Numbered from the stretch's first letter, positions 18,000-27,177 are shown. The stretch: 64,000 nucleotides of DNA from Bacteroidales bacterium (GCA_900766825.1 CAAFWU010000047.1:1-64000), one strand, 5' to 3'. A program made the numbers and translations. Notes: generated by a model from the sequence alone, not told the origin.

Positions 18000-20042
18000 A
18001 TGGTTCAAAATAGGACAAAGAGACTATGCTATGCGCTGAGCCTTATGGCCATGGCATCGGTGAGCGTGACGTCGGTTCAGGCTCAGCAGAACCAGAAATA
18101 TGGCACCACAAGCGACAAAAAGGCCTACACCATATGTCAGGAAGCCAACGAGATGGCCATGGGGGCGGGCAAGGACCCCAGCAAACTCAAGGCAGCTGTG
18201 GCCAAATACTCTGAGGCTCTGGAGCGCGACCCTAACTATATGGACGCCCTCTTTGCTCAGGCCGACCTATACAGAGAGTTGCGTCAGCCCAACAACCAAA
18301 TCAACTGCATAATGCGGGCCGTTGGCATAGACTCAACATACTATGTCACTGCCTACTATCACTGTGCCGTGGCCCTATGCCAAAAAGAGCGCTTCGAGGA
18401 GGCTCTCCTTTGGTTCGACCTCTTCGACCGCTTCTCGGAGGGCAAAAAAATCAAGCTCAAGCAAGACAAACGCTGGAGGCAGAAGGCCATGTCCGTTCTG
18501 GCCATGATGAAAAACCCAGTGCCCTTTGAGCCCCGATACCCATCGGACTACATTGAGCAAACCCCCTTTGAGACCTACTGGCCATCCATGTCGCTGGACG
18601 AGACCGAACTGGTTATGACCTCCCGCCTGCCACTGGACACCGTGGAGTTCCACAAAGACCCCACCATGATTGCTCGCATCAACAACAACGAGACACACGA
18701 GGATTTGTACTGCCTCCGCCGCGACGATGCTCAGGCCACATGGCGCCCGCTGGAACCCATCTACGACATCAACACCGACTTCAACGAAGGCACCCAATCG
18801 CTCTCGCCCGACGGACGATGGATGTTCTACACCGCCTGCGGCTACAAAGACTCTAAGGGCTCGTGCGACATATACTTCTCGCAACGCACAGCCACAGGTT
18901 GGACCAAAGGAGTGAACATAGGGGCACCCGTCAACTCGTCGCAATGGGAGACGCAGCCCTGTTTTTCGGCCGACGGCAAGACACTCTACTTTGTGCGCGG
19001 ACGGGCCAACAGCACCATGCGCAACGGCAACATTATGATGGCCAAGGTGAAGGGCGTAAACCGCGCTGGCATTCCAATATTCGATATGCCCAAGGAGTTG
19101 GGCGACTCCATTAACACACAGGGCGACGAGAGCCACCCTTATATTTGTCATGACGGCAAGACACTCTTCTTCTCGTCCGACACATGGCCTGGCGTGGGCT
19201 GCAAAGACATCTTTGTGAGCCGACTGAAAGAAGACGGCACATGGAGCACCCCCAAAAACATAGGCTACCCCATTAACAACACCGACGACGATGAGGGACT
19301 TGTAGTTACAGCCAATGGCGTCACGGGCTACTATAACTCGGTGCGCGAAGTGGACGGCCGCCGCAAACGTGAGGTTAAGATGTTCGACCTCTACCCCGAG
19401 ATACGTCCCGAGCCCGTGCCTTTTGTTCGCGGCTACATTAGCGACTGCGACACCAAACGCCCCATAGATGCCACCATTTTGCTGGATCGCATATCGGACG
19501 GAGCGAACATTGTGACATCCCGCACCTTGCCCGATGGCTCGTTCACCACAGCGCTGCCTGGCAAAGACAACTACTTGCTGTCGGTCAACGCCAAAGGCTA
19601 CTTCTTTCGCACATATAAGTTCGAGGTCAACGACGTGAGCCAAATGCATGGTCCCATAACCCTCACAGCCGACAAGGTATGCCTCTCGCCCTTGAAGATA
19701 GGCAACAAGATTGCGCTCCGCAACATATACTTCGACACCGACAAATGGGACATAAAACCCGAAAGCAAAGTGGAGTTGGATAAGTTGGTCAAGATAATGA
19801 AAGAGAACCCCACGTTGCGCATAGAGATAAGCGGTCACACCGATAGCCGCGCCTCGGTCAAGCACAACCAGGTGCTGTCAGAAAACCGAGCCAAGAGCAC
19901 AGTGGACTACTTGGTGAACCATGGCATAGAGCGCTCGCGCTTCAAAACCGTTGGCTACGGTCTTAGCCAACCATGCGCAACCAACGAAACCGAAGAGGGA
20001 AGAGCCCTCAACCGACGCATAGAAGCTAAGATTATTCAATAG
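18000..20042 (+). CDS. PorE-like outer-membrane-associated protein (TPR, PD40, OmpA)
   Basis: A 680-residue exported protein with the domain order of PorE (PG1058), a component of the type IX secretion system in Porphyromonas gingivalis. It has a signal peptide ending near SVQAQ, TPR-like helices (about 30-170), a PD40/WD40-like propeller (about 190-460, with repeats such as SPDGRWMFYT and SADGKTLYFV), a carboxypeptidase-regulatory-like domain (about 465-555), and an OmpA C-terminal peptidoglycan-binding domain ending the protein (ISGHTDSRAS, SENRAKSTVDYL). Start 18000 is the ATG directly before the signal peptide. A role in type IX secretion is possible; no other system component is visible nearby. 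Confidence 0.82.
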   Translation: MVQNRTKRLCYALSLMAMASVSVTSVQAQQNQKYGTTSDKKAYTICQEANEMAMGAGKDPSKLKAAVAKYSEALERDPNYMDALFAQADLYRELRQPNNQINCIMRAVGIDSTYYVTAYYHCAVALCQKERFEEALLWFDLFDRFSEGKKIKLKQDKRWRQKAMSVLAMMKNPVPFEPRYPSDYIEQTPFETYWPSMSLDETELVMTSRLPLDTVEFHKDPTMIARINNNETHEDLYCLRRDDAQATWRPLEPIYDINTDFNEGTQSLSPDGRWMFYTACGYKDSKGSCDIYFSQRTATGWTKGVNIGAPVNSSQWETQPCFSADGKTLYFVRGRANSTMRNGNIMMAKVKGVNRAGIPIFDMPKELGDSINTQGDESHPYICHDGKTLFFSSDTWPGVGCKDIFVSRLKEDGTWSTPKNIGYPINNTDDDEGLVVTANGVTGYYNSVREVDGRRKREVKMFDLYPEIRPEPVPFVRGYISDCDTKRPIDATILLDRISDGANIVTSRTLPDGSFTTALPGKDNYLLSVNAKGYFFRTYKFEVNDVSQMHGPITLTADKVCLSPLKIGNKIALRNIYFDTDKWDIKPESKVELDKLVKIMKENPTLRIEISGHTDSRASVKHNQVLSENRAKSTVDYLVNHGIERSRFKTVGYGLSQPCATNETEEGRALNRRIEAKIIQ

Positions 20043-20061
20043 CTAAAATTTATTAAACAAC

Positions 20062-20093
20062 AAGCAGCCTGCTGAGCATTCAGTGGGCTGCTT
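20062..20093 (+). terminator. Terminator after the PorE-like gene
   Basis: AAGCAGCC (20062-20069) pairs with GGCTGCTT (20086-20093); inner CTGA/TCAG extends the stem. The following tract is ATTGTTT. Confidence 0.65.
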
Positions 20094-20194
20094 ATTGTTT
20101 ATCGCCAAAGTCTTCTGTCACCATTAGAAATGCCTTATGCAACCGAATGCGGAAAAAATTCTGTAATAGAAAGGCATATTTAGATAAATTGTAG

Positions 20195-20202
20195 TAACTT
20201 TG
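20195..20202 (+). promoter_or_regulatory. -7 promoter element for fructose-bisphosphate aldolase
   Basis: TAACTTTG matches TAnnTTTG; the -33 region is weak. Confidence 0.5.
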
Positions 20203-20416
20203 GATGTTGACAAACAACTCTTAAGAACAGAAAAGAGACGATAGTGGAAAGACAAAGCCCCCAAAGACAGCAAGGACAGTAAATTTTGATAAGCGAGAGC
20301 GCACAAGATGGGAGTCCTTAATTAAGAGGCCTTGAATTCCGATATCGAACATCTCTTTGGTTCCAAGGAGTAAGATGTCAGCCCAAACAACAGACACCAT
20401 AAAATCCAAAATAAAA

Positions 20417-21430
20417 ATGTCAGTCAATTACAAGCAACTTGGTCTTGTGAACACCCGCGAGATGTTCAAGAGAGCCATCAACGGCGGTTGGGCCGTACCT
20501 GCATTCAACTTCAACAACATGGAGCAGCTTCAGGCCATCATCAAGGCCTCTTCTGAGCAGAAGTCTCCTGTTATCCTTCAGGTCAGCAAAGGCGCTCGCA
20601 ACTATGCCAACGCTACTCTGCTTCGCTACATGGCACAGGGTGCCGTAGAGTACGCTAAAGAGCTTGGTTGCAACCATCCTGAGATCGTTCTCCACCTCGA
20701 CCACGGCGACAGCTTCGAGTTGTGCAAGAACTGCATCGACATGGGCTTCTCTTCCGTAATGATTGACGGTAGCGCTCTGCCTTACGACGAGAACGTTGCC
20801 CTCACCAAGAAAGTTGTTGACTACGCACACCAGTTCGACGTAACCGTTGAGGGTGAGCTCGGCGTTCTCGCCGGCGTAGAGGACGAGGTTGCCTCTGAGG
20901 TTAGCCACTACACCAAGCCCGAGGAGGTTATCGACTTCACCTCTAAGACTGGTGTTGACTCGTTGGCCATCTCCATCGGTACCAGCCACGGCGCATACAA
21001 GTTCAAGCCCGAGCAGTGCACCCGCGACCCCAAGACTGGTCGTCTCGTTCCTCCCCCATTGGCTTTCGACGTTCTCGACGCCATCATGAAGCAGCTCTCA
21101 GGCTTCCCCATCGTGCTCCACGGCTCTTCTTCTGTACCTCAGGAGTATGTTGACATCATCAACGCCAACGGTGGCAAACTGCCCGATGCTGTTGGTATTC
21201 CAGAGGATCAGCTCCGCAAGGCTGCTCAGAGCGCTGTTTGCAAGATCAACATCGACTCCGACTCTCGTTTGGCCTTCACCGCTGCCGTTCGCAAGGTATT
21301 CGCTGAGAAGCCCGCTGAGTTCGATCCCCGCAAGTACTGCGGTCCCGCTCGCGACCTCATGGAGAAGCTCTACAGCGACAAGATTGTCAACGTGCTCGGC
21401 TCTAACAACAAGCTCGCTCAGCTCGACTAA
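20417..21430 (+). CDS. fba: Class II fructose-1,6-bisphosphate aldolase
   Basis: A 337-residue zinc aldolase of glycolysis and gluconeogenesis that splits fructose 1,6-bisphosphate into two triose phosphates. Motifs are HLDHGD (catalytic Asp and zinc His), EGELG (metal ligand), GTSHGAYKF and VLHGSSS (zinc His). The start MSVNYKQLGLVNTREMF matches the family; an in-frame ATG at 20375 has a good AAGGAG site and would add 14 residues. Codon use differs from its neighbours, with a strong preference for a narrow codon set, as expected of a highly expressed gene. A T-rich hairpin terminator follows. Confidence 0.95.
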   Translation: MSVNYKQLGLVNTREMFKRAINGGWAVPAFNFNNMEQLQAIIKASSEQKSPVILQVSKGARNYANATLLRYMAQGAVEYAKELGCNHPEIVLHLDHGDSFELCKNCIDMGFSSVMIDGSALPYDENVALTKKVVDYAHQFDVTVEGELGVLAGVEDEVASEVSHYTKPEEVIDFTSKTGVDSLAISIGTSHGAYKFKPEQCTRDPKTGRLVPPPLAFDVLDAIMKQLSGFPIVLHGSSSVPQEYVDIINANGGKLPDAVGIPEDQLRKAAQSAVCKINIDSDSRLAFTAAVRKVFAEKPAEFDPRKYCGPARDLMEKLYSDKIVNVLGSNNKLAQLD

Positions 21431-21469
21431 TATGATGTTTTGCGCTGCCTAAGCGTCACATATACATCT

Positions 21470-21509
21470 CTCTCGCCTCGACCTTTGCGGTTGGGGCGAG
21501 AGTTTTTTT
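21470..21509 (+). terminator. Rho-independent terminator of fba
   Basis: CTCTCGCC (21470-21477) pairs with GGCGAGAG (21495-21502), followed by seven T residues. Confidence 0.88.
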
Positions 21510-21527
21510 GCACAAACATTTATTTTT

Positions 21528-24362
21528 ATGAGAAACAAAGCCACGCAACTCAACGCCCTAACTAACCTCACTAAGAGAGAAAACATAGGCAAAACAATGC
21601 TCTGCCTACTCATGTGCCTCACATCCCTCGCTGCCCAAGCCCAGCAAGTGGAGTACCCATGCGACAGCTACATTGAGAAAGCGCGCTACGACAAGGCCGA
21701 AGAGAAGATTGCCAAAGCCTTGGTCAAAGAGCCAGACGCCACCGTCTACTACGCCGCCTATATGCTCTTCTCACAAAAGACCTACGCTGCCTTCGACATC
21801 AAGTTGGCCTACGACCAGCTGACCAAATCCCTCAAGCTCTTTTTCGATGCCGACCCCGACAAGAGGGCCAAACTCGAGAAACATGGCTACAATGTCAAGG
21901 CCTACGACGATGCCTTCTACCGCGCCTGTCAAATTGGTCTGGACGAGGCCAAGGCTCAGAACACCATAGAATCCTTCAATGCCTACCTCAACCATTTCAA
22001 TGCCCGAGCCTCAAGAGACCAAAGAGACGAGGCCACCAACCTCCGCAACGCTCTGGCCTTTGCCGATGTCCTAAAGACCAACACACTGGAGTCCTACAAC
22101 ACCTTCATGATCACCTACCCTCAGGCTCGCGAATATCAGCAAGCGCGCAAGAGGCGCAACGCCTTGGCCTATAAAGAGGCTGAGCGCGAGGGCACCCAAC
22201 AAGCCTACGAAGCCTTTGTAAAGATGGACCCTAAGGCCGATGAGGCTCCCCGAGCATGGGACCACATCTACCAATTGGCCTACAACGAAGCCCAACGTCT
22301 CGACACCGAGGAGGCCTATCGCGCCTATGCCCGCCAATACCCCAAGAGCCCATACACTACTCTGGCCACCGACAAGGCTAACACTCTAGAGTATATTGCC
22401 AAAACAGAGCCTGGAAACTGGAAAAGCTACCGCGACTACATTGAGGTGCGCTCGACCAACACAGCCATCTGTGCCGTGGCTCGCACCGAGATTTGGGTCA
22501 TTGCCCGCAAGGGACGCATTGTGGAGGCACTAAACTACGGAGCCAACACCTTCGCGGGAAGCCTTAGAGACTCCTGCCTTCTCCTACTCCACGATATCTA
22601 TGCACAGAGTAGCGACATCAGACAGATGGACCAATTCTACGAAAAGTACAACATCTTGGGGGCTTGCGAAGAGCTGCAGCAACTCAGGACAAAGGACAAA
22701 GCTGCCATAAACGTCAAGGAGTGGGGCAGCACAGACGAGTTTATCCGCGCCGCAGCCCCCTACTACTCGGCCTATGTGGCATTGCAGGGTTTGGTGGCCG
22801 ACGACATCAAGGCTCAGCGTTGGGCTCAAGCGAAGAAAAAAGTTGAGCAATTTGCCCCAGACTTTGGCAACGACCATTGCTATCAAAATCTGCTTGCTGC
22901 TCTCAGTTCGCCTATTGACAAGACTATTAAAATCAACAACATAGGGGCAAACATTAATACTAAGAGTGGTGGGGAATATTGCCCTGTTATCTCGGCCGAT
23001 GGCAAGACAATGTTCTTTTGCGGGCGAGACAGAAAGGACAATTTTTCTGGCGAAGACATCTTCATGACGCAAAAGCGCAATGGTGTTTGGAGCAAGGCCT
23101 CTGGGAACAAAGACATTAACTCTGTTGGCAACGATGCCCCTCTGGCCATTTCGGCCGATGGCACAAAACTTATTATGTTCCGCAGCGGAAGTCTGTGCAT
23201 ATCTCATAAAGAGCGAGACGGATGGTCGGAACCCGAGAAGATGCCAAAGAACTTGAACATCTGCGATTGGCAAGCCGATGCCATGATATCGAGCGATGGC
23301 AGAGCCTTTCTGTTTGCAGCACGCAAGAACACGCCGCACGACATTGCAGACGAATGGACAGAAACCACAAACATCTATGTCTCCCTTATGGACGAGAACG
23401 GAGATTGGGGTGAACCTTTCGACCTTGGTCCGACAATCAATGCCGCTGGCTACACTCGTTCGCCTCTTCTGCACCCCGACATGAAGACACTCTATTTCAG
23501 TTCCGTAGGTCACGGAAGCCTTGGCGATTTGGATGTTTTTAAATCGACCAGATTGCGAGATGACAGTTGGACCGAGTGGAGCGAACCCGTCAACATGGGC
23601 AAGGAGATAAACACCGTGGGTCAAGAGTGCTGGTACAAGATATCGACCGATGGCAAGACAGCATACTTCTCAAAAGGCGATGGTGATAATGAAGACATCT
23701 ACTGGCTCAACCTGCCAGAGAAGTTGCGTCCTAACCCCGTGGCCACCATATCGGGTCATCTTACGGACACGGATGGCAACCCCATTGTGTCCAAGATAAA
23801 ATGGGAGGATCTGGATTTGCAACAGATTGTGGGTGAGTCGCAAACAGACCCAACCGATGGCAGTTTCTTCATCATCTTACCCATGGGTCACAACTATGGT
23901 TACTTCATCGACGACGATAAACTCTTTCCTCTGTCGGATAATCTGGACCTTAGCAAAAAGAACGAGAACGTGGCCTTAGAAAACAATCTCGAGGTGGCCA
24001 CCATAGAGAAGATGGTGGAGGATTCGGTGCCTATGCCAATGAACAACCTCTTTTTCAGCGTGGGGGACAGCACCCTCATGAGCACATCGAAGTCGGAGCT
24101 AACGCGCGTGGCCAAACTGATAACCAAGATAGGTAGCCGTGTTGAGATTGGCGGACATACCGACGATACGGGCGACGACCTCAGAAACCAAGTGCTCTCC
24201 GAGGCTCGAGCTGCCGAGGTTAAACGGTTCCTGATTTCGGAGGGATGCCCCGAACATTTGCTGGTGGTGGTGGGCTACGGCAAGAGCAAGCCTGTGGCGT
24301 CAAATAAAACAGTTGCGGGTCGTAAAAAGAATAGGCGTGTGGAGATTAGGTTTATAAAATAG
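21528..24362 (+). CDS. PorE-like OmpA/PD40 protein, second copy
   Basis: A 944-residue exported protein. A signal peptide ends near LAAQAQ; an ATG at 21597 close to it is an alternative start. Residues about 40-460 are helical TPR-like repeats (for example KALVKEPDATVYYAAYMLF). Residues about 470-730 form a PD40 propeller (ISADGKTMFFCGRDRKD, HPDMKTLYFSSVGHG). A short Ig/CarboxypepD-like domain follows, then an OmpA C-terminal domain (IGGHTDDTGDDLRNQVLSEARA). The layout is like the copy upstream of the aldolase gene, but with a longer helical region. OmpA domains bind peptidoglycan, so it probably sits at the inner face of the outer membrane. Confidence 0.8.
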   Translation: MRNKATQLNALTNLTKRENIGKTMLCLLMCLTSLAAQAQQVEYPCDSYIEKARYDKAEEKIAKALVKEPDATVYYAAYMLFSQKTYAAFDIKLAYDQLTKSLKLFFDADPDKRAKLEKHGYNVKAYDDAFYRACQIGLDEAKAQNTIESFNAYLNHFNARASRDQRDEATNLRNALAFADVLKTNTLESYNTFMITYPQAREYQQARKRRNALAYKEAEREGTQQAYEAFVKMDPKADEAPRAWDHIYQLAYNEAQRLDTEEAYRAYARQYPKSPYTTLATDKANTLEYIAKTEPGNWKSYRDYIEVRSTNTAICAVARTEIWVIARKGRIVEALNYGANTFAGSLRDSCLLLLHDIYAQSSDIRQMDQFYEKYNILGACEELQQLRTKDKAAINVKEWGSTDEFIRAAAPYYSAYVALQGLVADDIKAQRWAQAKKKVEQFAPDFGNDHCYQNLLAALSSPIDKTIKINNIGANINTKSGGEYCPVISADGKTMFFCGRDRKDNFSGEDIFMTQKRNGVWSKASGNKDINSVGNDAPLAISADGTKLIMFRSGSLCISHKERDGWSEPEKMPKNLNICDWQADAMISSDGRAFLFAARKNTPHDIADEWTETTNIYVSLMDENGDWGEPFDLGPTINAAGYTRSPLLHPDMKTLYFSSVGHGSLGDLDVFKSTRLRDDSWTEWSEPVNMGKEINTVGQECWYKISTDGKTAYFSKGDGDNEDIYWLNLPEKLRPNPVATISGHLTDTDGNPIVSKIKWEDLDLQQIVGESQTDPTDGSFFIILPMGHNYGYFIDDDKLFPLSDNLDLSKKNENVALENNLEVATIEKMVEDSVPMPMNNLFFSVGDSTLMSTSKSELTRVAKLITKIGSRVEIGGHTDDTGDDLRNQVLSEARAAEVKRFLISEGCPEHLLVVVGYGKSKPVASNKTVAGRKKNRRVEIRFIK

Positions 24363-24453
24363 AGTTAGATAGCAACGATTCCATATAATAATCCAGCCGT
24401 TGGCAGAACTTGCGTGGTCTGCTGGCGGCTGGAAATTGTTATCATTCAGAGAA

Positions 24454-24488
24454 TTTTGTCCGAAAAACTTAAAGTTTTTCGGACAAAA
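24454..24488. repeat. Perfect 35-bp palindrome (17+1+17)
   Basis: TTTTGTCCGAAAAACTT (24454-24470) is followed by a single A and then its exact reverse complement (24472-24488). It lies between the convergent OmpA/PD40 and guaA genes, beside a separate terminator hairpin. It could be a terminator for the plus-strand gene, a protein binding site, or a repeat-family member. Confidence 0.8.
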
Positions 24489-24523
24489 ACACCAACTATC
24501 CCACCCACTGAGGTGTCACAAAA

Positions 24524-24566
24524 ATCAAAGGGCAATGGAACTAAGAATGTTCCATTGCCCTTTGAT
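24524..24566 (-). terminator. Rho-independent terminator of guaA
   Basis: A perfect 18-bp stem (ATCAAAGGGCAATGGAAC at 24524-24541, complement at 24549-24566) with a 7-base loop. On the minus strand it is followed by TTTTTGTG, so it ends guaA. Confidence 0.88.
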
Positions 24567-24591
24567 TATGATGGATATCGGGATTCCATAT

Positions 24592-26121
24592 TTACTCCCA
24601 CTCGATGGTTGCGGGTGGTTTGGAGCTGATGTCGTAGACTACGCGGTTTACGCCGCGGACTTTGTTGATGATATCGTTGGACACCTTGGCCAAGAATTCG
24701 TAGGGGAGGTGAACCCAGTCGGCTGTCATGCCATCGGTCGAGGTTACGGCACGGAGGGCTACGGCGTTTTCGTAGGTGCGCTCATCGCCCATGACGCCAA
24801 CAGATTGCACGGGGAGGAGCATTACGCCAGCCTGCCATACCTTGTCGTAGAGACCTTCTGCACGAAGAGCGGAGATGAAGATATCATCGGCTTCCTGAAG
24901 CACGCGAACCTTCTCGGCGGTTACCTCGCCAAGGATGCGGATGCCCAGACCTGGACCTGGGAAGGGGTGACGGCCCAAGAGTTCGGGGGCGATCTCGAGA
25001 GCTGCGCCTACGCGACGGACCTCGTCTTTAAAGAGGAGACGGAGGGGCTCCACGAGCTTGAGGTTCATCTTCTCGGGCAGACCGCCAACGTTGTGGTGGC
25101 TCTTGATTTTGGCCGAGGGTCCGTTGACGGATGTAGACTCGATGACGTCGGGGTAGATGGTTCCCTGACCGAGCCAACGTGCGTCTTGGATCTTCATGGC
25201 CTCGGCGTTGAAGACCTCGATGAAGTCGGCACCAATGATTTTGCGCTTCTTCTCGGGTTCGGTTACGCCCGCCAAGTCTTTCATGAAGCGGTCGGTGGCA
25301 TCGACGCCAATGACGTTGAGGTCCATGCCCTTATACTGAGCCAGCACGCCTTCGAACTCGTTTTTGCGGAGCAAGCCGTTGTTTACGAATATGCAGGTGA
25401 GGTTCTTGCCAATGGCTCGGTGGAGGAGCACAGCGGCCACTGTGGAATCTACACCGCCCGAGAGACCGAGGATGACACGGTCGGAGCCCACTGTGCGACG
25501 GATGTCGGAAATGGTGCTTTCGATGAAGGATACGGGGGTCCAACCCTGATGGCAACCACAGATGCCCACCACGAAGTTTTTGAGGATCTTAGCACCCTCG
25601 GTGGAATGATAGACCTCTGGGTGGAACTGGATGCCGTAGGTCTCCTCGCCATCGATTTTGAAAGCGGCGTTGGGCACCGACTCGGTGGAGGCCAAGAGGC
25701 GGAAGCCTGCGGGCATCTTCATAATGGTGTCGCCGTGCGACATCCAGACTTGGCTCTGTTCGGACACTGCCTGAAAGAGAGGGGAACCTGGGGCACCCAC
25801 GGTGAGCATGGCACGACCATACTCGCGGGTAGCACTGGGTTCAACCTCGCCACCATTGCTGTGAACCAAATATTGGGCACCGTAGCATATGCCGAGCACG
25901 GGGAGCTTGCCACGCAGACCGCTGAGGTCGATGGTGGGGGCTCCTGCCTGACGTACGCTGGCGGGGCTACCAGACAAGATGATGCCCTTGACGCTCTCGT
26001 CGATCTCGGGGCACTTGTTGTAGGGGTGTATTTCGCAGTAGACATTCTGCTCGCGCACACGCCTGCCAATGAGCTGAGTGTATTGCGAACCGAAGTCCAA
26101 TATTACAATCTTCTCCTGCAT
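24592..26121 (-). CDS. guaA: GMP synthase (glutamine-hydrolysing)
   Basis: A complete 509-residue enzyme that converts XMP to GMP with ATP and glutamine-derived ammonia. The class I amidotransferase domain (about 1-195) has the nucleophile in GICYGAQ (Cys79) and the pair His167/Glu169 in QFHPEV. The PP-loop ATPase domain has SGGVDST (221-227). The C-terminal dimerisation domain ends in the conserved KPPATIEWE. A good promoter lies about 200 bases upstream, leaving a long leader. Confidence 0.98.
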   Translation of the reverse strand: MQEKIVILDFGSQYTQLIGRRVREQNVYCEIHPYNKCPEIDESVKGIILSGSPASVRQAGAPTIDLSGLRGKLPVLGICYGAQYLVHSNGGEVEPSATREYGRAMLTVGAPGSPLFQAVSEQSQVWMSHGDTIMKMPAGFRLLASTESVPNAAFKIDGEETYGIQFHPEVYHSTEGAKILKNFVVGICGCHQGWTPVSFIESTISDIRRTVGSDRVILGLSGGVDSTVAAVLLHRAIGKNLTCIFVNNGLLRKNEFEGVLAQYKGMDLNVIGVDATDRFMKDLAGVTEPEKKRKIIGADFIEVFNAEAMKIQDARWLGQGTIYPDVIESTSVNGPSAKIKSHHNVGGLPEKMNLKLVEPLRLLFKDEVRRVGAALEIAPELLGRHPFPGPGLGIRILGEVTAEKVRVLQEADDIFISALRAEGLYDKVWQAGVMLLPVQSVGVMGDERTYENAVALRAVTSTDGMTADWVHLPYEFLAKVSNDIINKVRGVNRVVYDISSKPPATIEWE

Positions 26122-26322
26122 AAAACGAAATAAATGAATTTATTAAGCCCCATGCCGCGGGGGATGCCCAAAAGTGGGAACCCAATGTGCTGAAGAGCAG
26201 AGCCCGTCAAAAAATCGCACCTCCAAGAGCAAGATTTTTTGCCTAAAGTGGGGCGGAAGAGGCAGAGCAAGCACACGCCAAAAAGCGTTGCGGCAAGGCA
26301 CAATAATTAAGAAATTGAGATA

Positions 26323-26353
26323 CAAAAATACGCATAATTACCACCATTTCAAA
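26323..26353 (-). promoter_or_regulatory. Promoter of guaA
   Basis: On the minus strand, TTTG (26350-26353) is separated by 19 bases from TATTTTTG (26323-26330). This is a full match to the Bacteroidetes -33/-7 pattern, including spacing. Confidence 0.75.
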
Positions 26354-26406
26354 GTATAAGTGTTAAAATAGGCGGAGCATAGGGGTAAAAATGTGCACAA
26401 AATAGC

Positions 26407-26414
26407 TATATTTG
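26407..26414 (+). promoter_or_regulatory. -7 element of the LuxR-type gene
   Basis: TATATTTG matches TAnnTTTG. It lies 29 bases before the ATG at 26444 and excludes the upstream GTG at 26393 as a start. Confidence 0.65.
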
Positions 26415-26443
26415 GGGGTCTGAAAACGAAAACTACGATAAGA

Positions 26444-27109
26444 ATGGTGAAGATAGGCGTCTACGACAGTCACCCTTTGCTGCGAAGTGCATTAACCAAA
26501 TTGGTCGATGAAGCCAACGAAGATTTTGAGGCTGAGGAGGTGGATATTGATGTGTCGCTTGCGGTGGGCAGCATCAAACGCGATGGCATAAACATTGTGT
26601 TGGTGACGTTGCATCATGGCGAGGAGGCTCCTTTGGAGTTTGTGAGCGAACTGACAAAACGCTTTGAGCGTGTGCGCTGCATAGTGATGCTTATGGAGGC
26701 GGATCCTAAGGCGGTGACGCATGCCATACGTGTGGGCACGAAGGGAATTGTGGCTCCACAGACGGAGATTGGCGAGTTGGTTCAGGCTATACTGACGGTG
26801 CGCAATGGCTTTGAGTTTTTCAGCAAGAGCGTGACGGATATGTTGGTGAACAAGTATGTAGACGGTGTGGTGGCCACAGAAGAGAAGGCGACAAAGAATG
26901 AGCCCGACATCGATTTGCTTAGCCGTCGCCAAATTGAGATATTGAAGTTGTGGGGTAACAACATGAGCAATAAGGATATTGCCGACAAGCTATACTTGAG
27001 CGTGCGCACGGTTGAGAGCCACAAGAATCATATTATGCAGAAACTGAATCTTAAGACCACGGTAGATATTATCCGCTTTGGCATTAGGAACAATATTATT
27101 GACTTGTAG
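26444..27109 (+). CDS. LuxR/NarL-type regulator with degenerate receiver domain
   Basis: A 221-residue protein with a receiver-like domain (about 1-120) and a LuxR HTH domain (about 153-215; LSRRQIEILKLWGNNMSNKDIADKL is the start of it, split here by its helix turn). The receiver looks unable to take a phosphate. The acidic pair is D-S (VYDSHP), the phospho-acceptor Asp position in the third strand is Thr (IVLVTL), and the conserved Lys is replaced (GIVAPQT). It probably acts independently of phosphorylation. Start 26444 fits the promoter at 26407-26414. The target genes are unknown. Confidence 0.87.
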   Translation: MVKIGVYDSHPLLRSALTKLVDEANEDFEAEEVDIDVSLAVGSIKRDGINIVLVTLHHGEEAPLEFVSELTKRFERVRCIVMLMEADPKAVTHAIRVGTKGIVAPQTEIGELVQAILTVRNGFEFFSKSVTDMLVNKYVDGVVATEEKATKNEPDIDLLSRRQIEILKLWGNNMSNKDIADKLYLSVRTVESHKNHIMQKLNLKTTVDIIRFGIRNNIIDL

Positions 27110-27135
27110 TCCTTATTTATATATCACGATATCGG

Positions 27136-27177
27136 AAACCGTTGGACCTCTTTTTTTCATGGGAGGGCAACGGTTTT
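27136..27177 (+). terminator. Possible terminator of the LuxR-type gene
   Basis: AAACCGTTG (27136-27144) pairs with CAACGGTTT (27168-27176), with a further CCTC/GAGG pairing inside. The T-run after it is short. Confidence 0.5.

Larger units (their letters stand above)
20043..20416. other. Intergenic region with terminator and aldolase promoter
   Basis: It holds a hairpin at 20062-20093 (AAGCAGCC paired with GGCTGCTT, then ATTGTTT) that ends the PorE-like gene. A -7 element TAACTTTG lies at 20195-20202. That would give the aldolase mRNA a leader of about 200 bases, in which I recognise no known riboswitch. Confidence 0.55.
26122..26443. other. Divergent regulatory region between guaA and the LuxR gene
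   Basis: Holds promoters for both neighbours: a guaA promoter at 26323-26353 (-) and a -7 element at 26407-26414 (+). The guaA leader is about 195 bases. It includes an 8-bp inverted repeat, AAAAAATC (26209-26216) with GATTTTTT (26233-26240), that could fold into a terminator-like hairpin on the minus strand. I do not recognise a purine riboswitch in it. Confidence 0.5.

Noticed and set aside
18375..19865. A 496-codon frame antisense to the PorE-like gene
   Set aside because: No signal or domain; the plus-strand protein has a signal peptide and clear domains.
24400..26133. A 577-codon open frame antisense to guaA
   Set aside because: It mirrors the codon bias of guaA, has no recognised motif and no promoter; the guaA frame is beyond doubt.
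26122..26330. Purine riboswitch upstream of guaA
   Set aside because: The conserved three-way junction core and loop sequences of purine riboswitches were not found.
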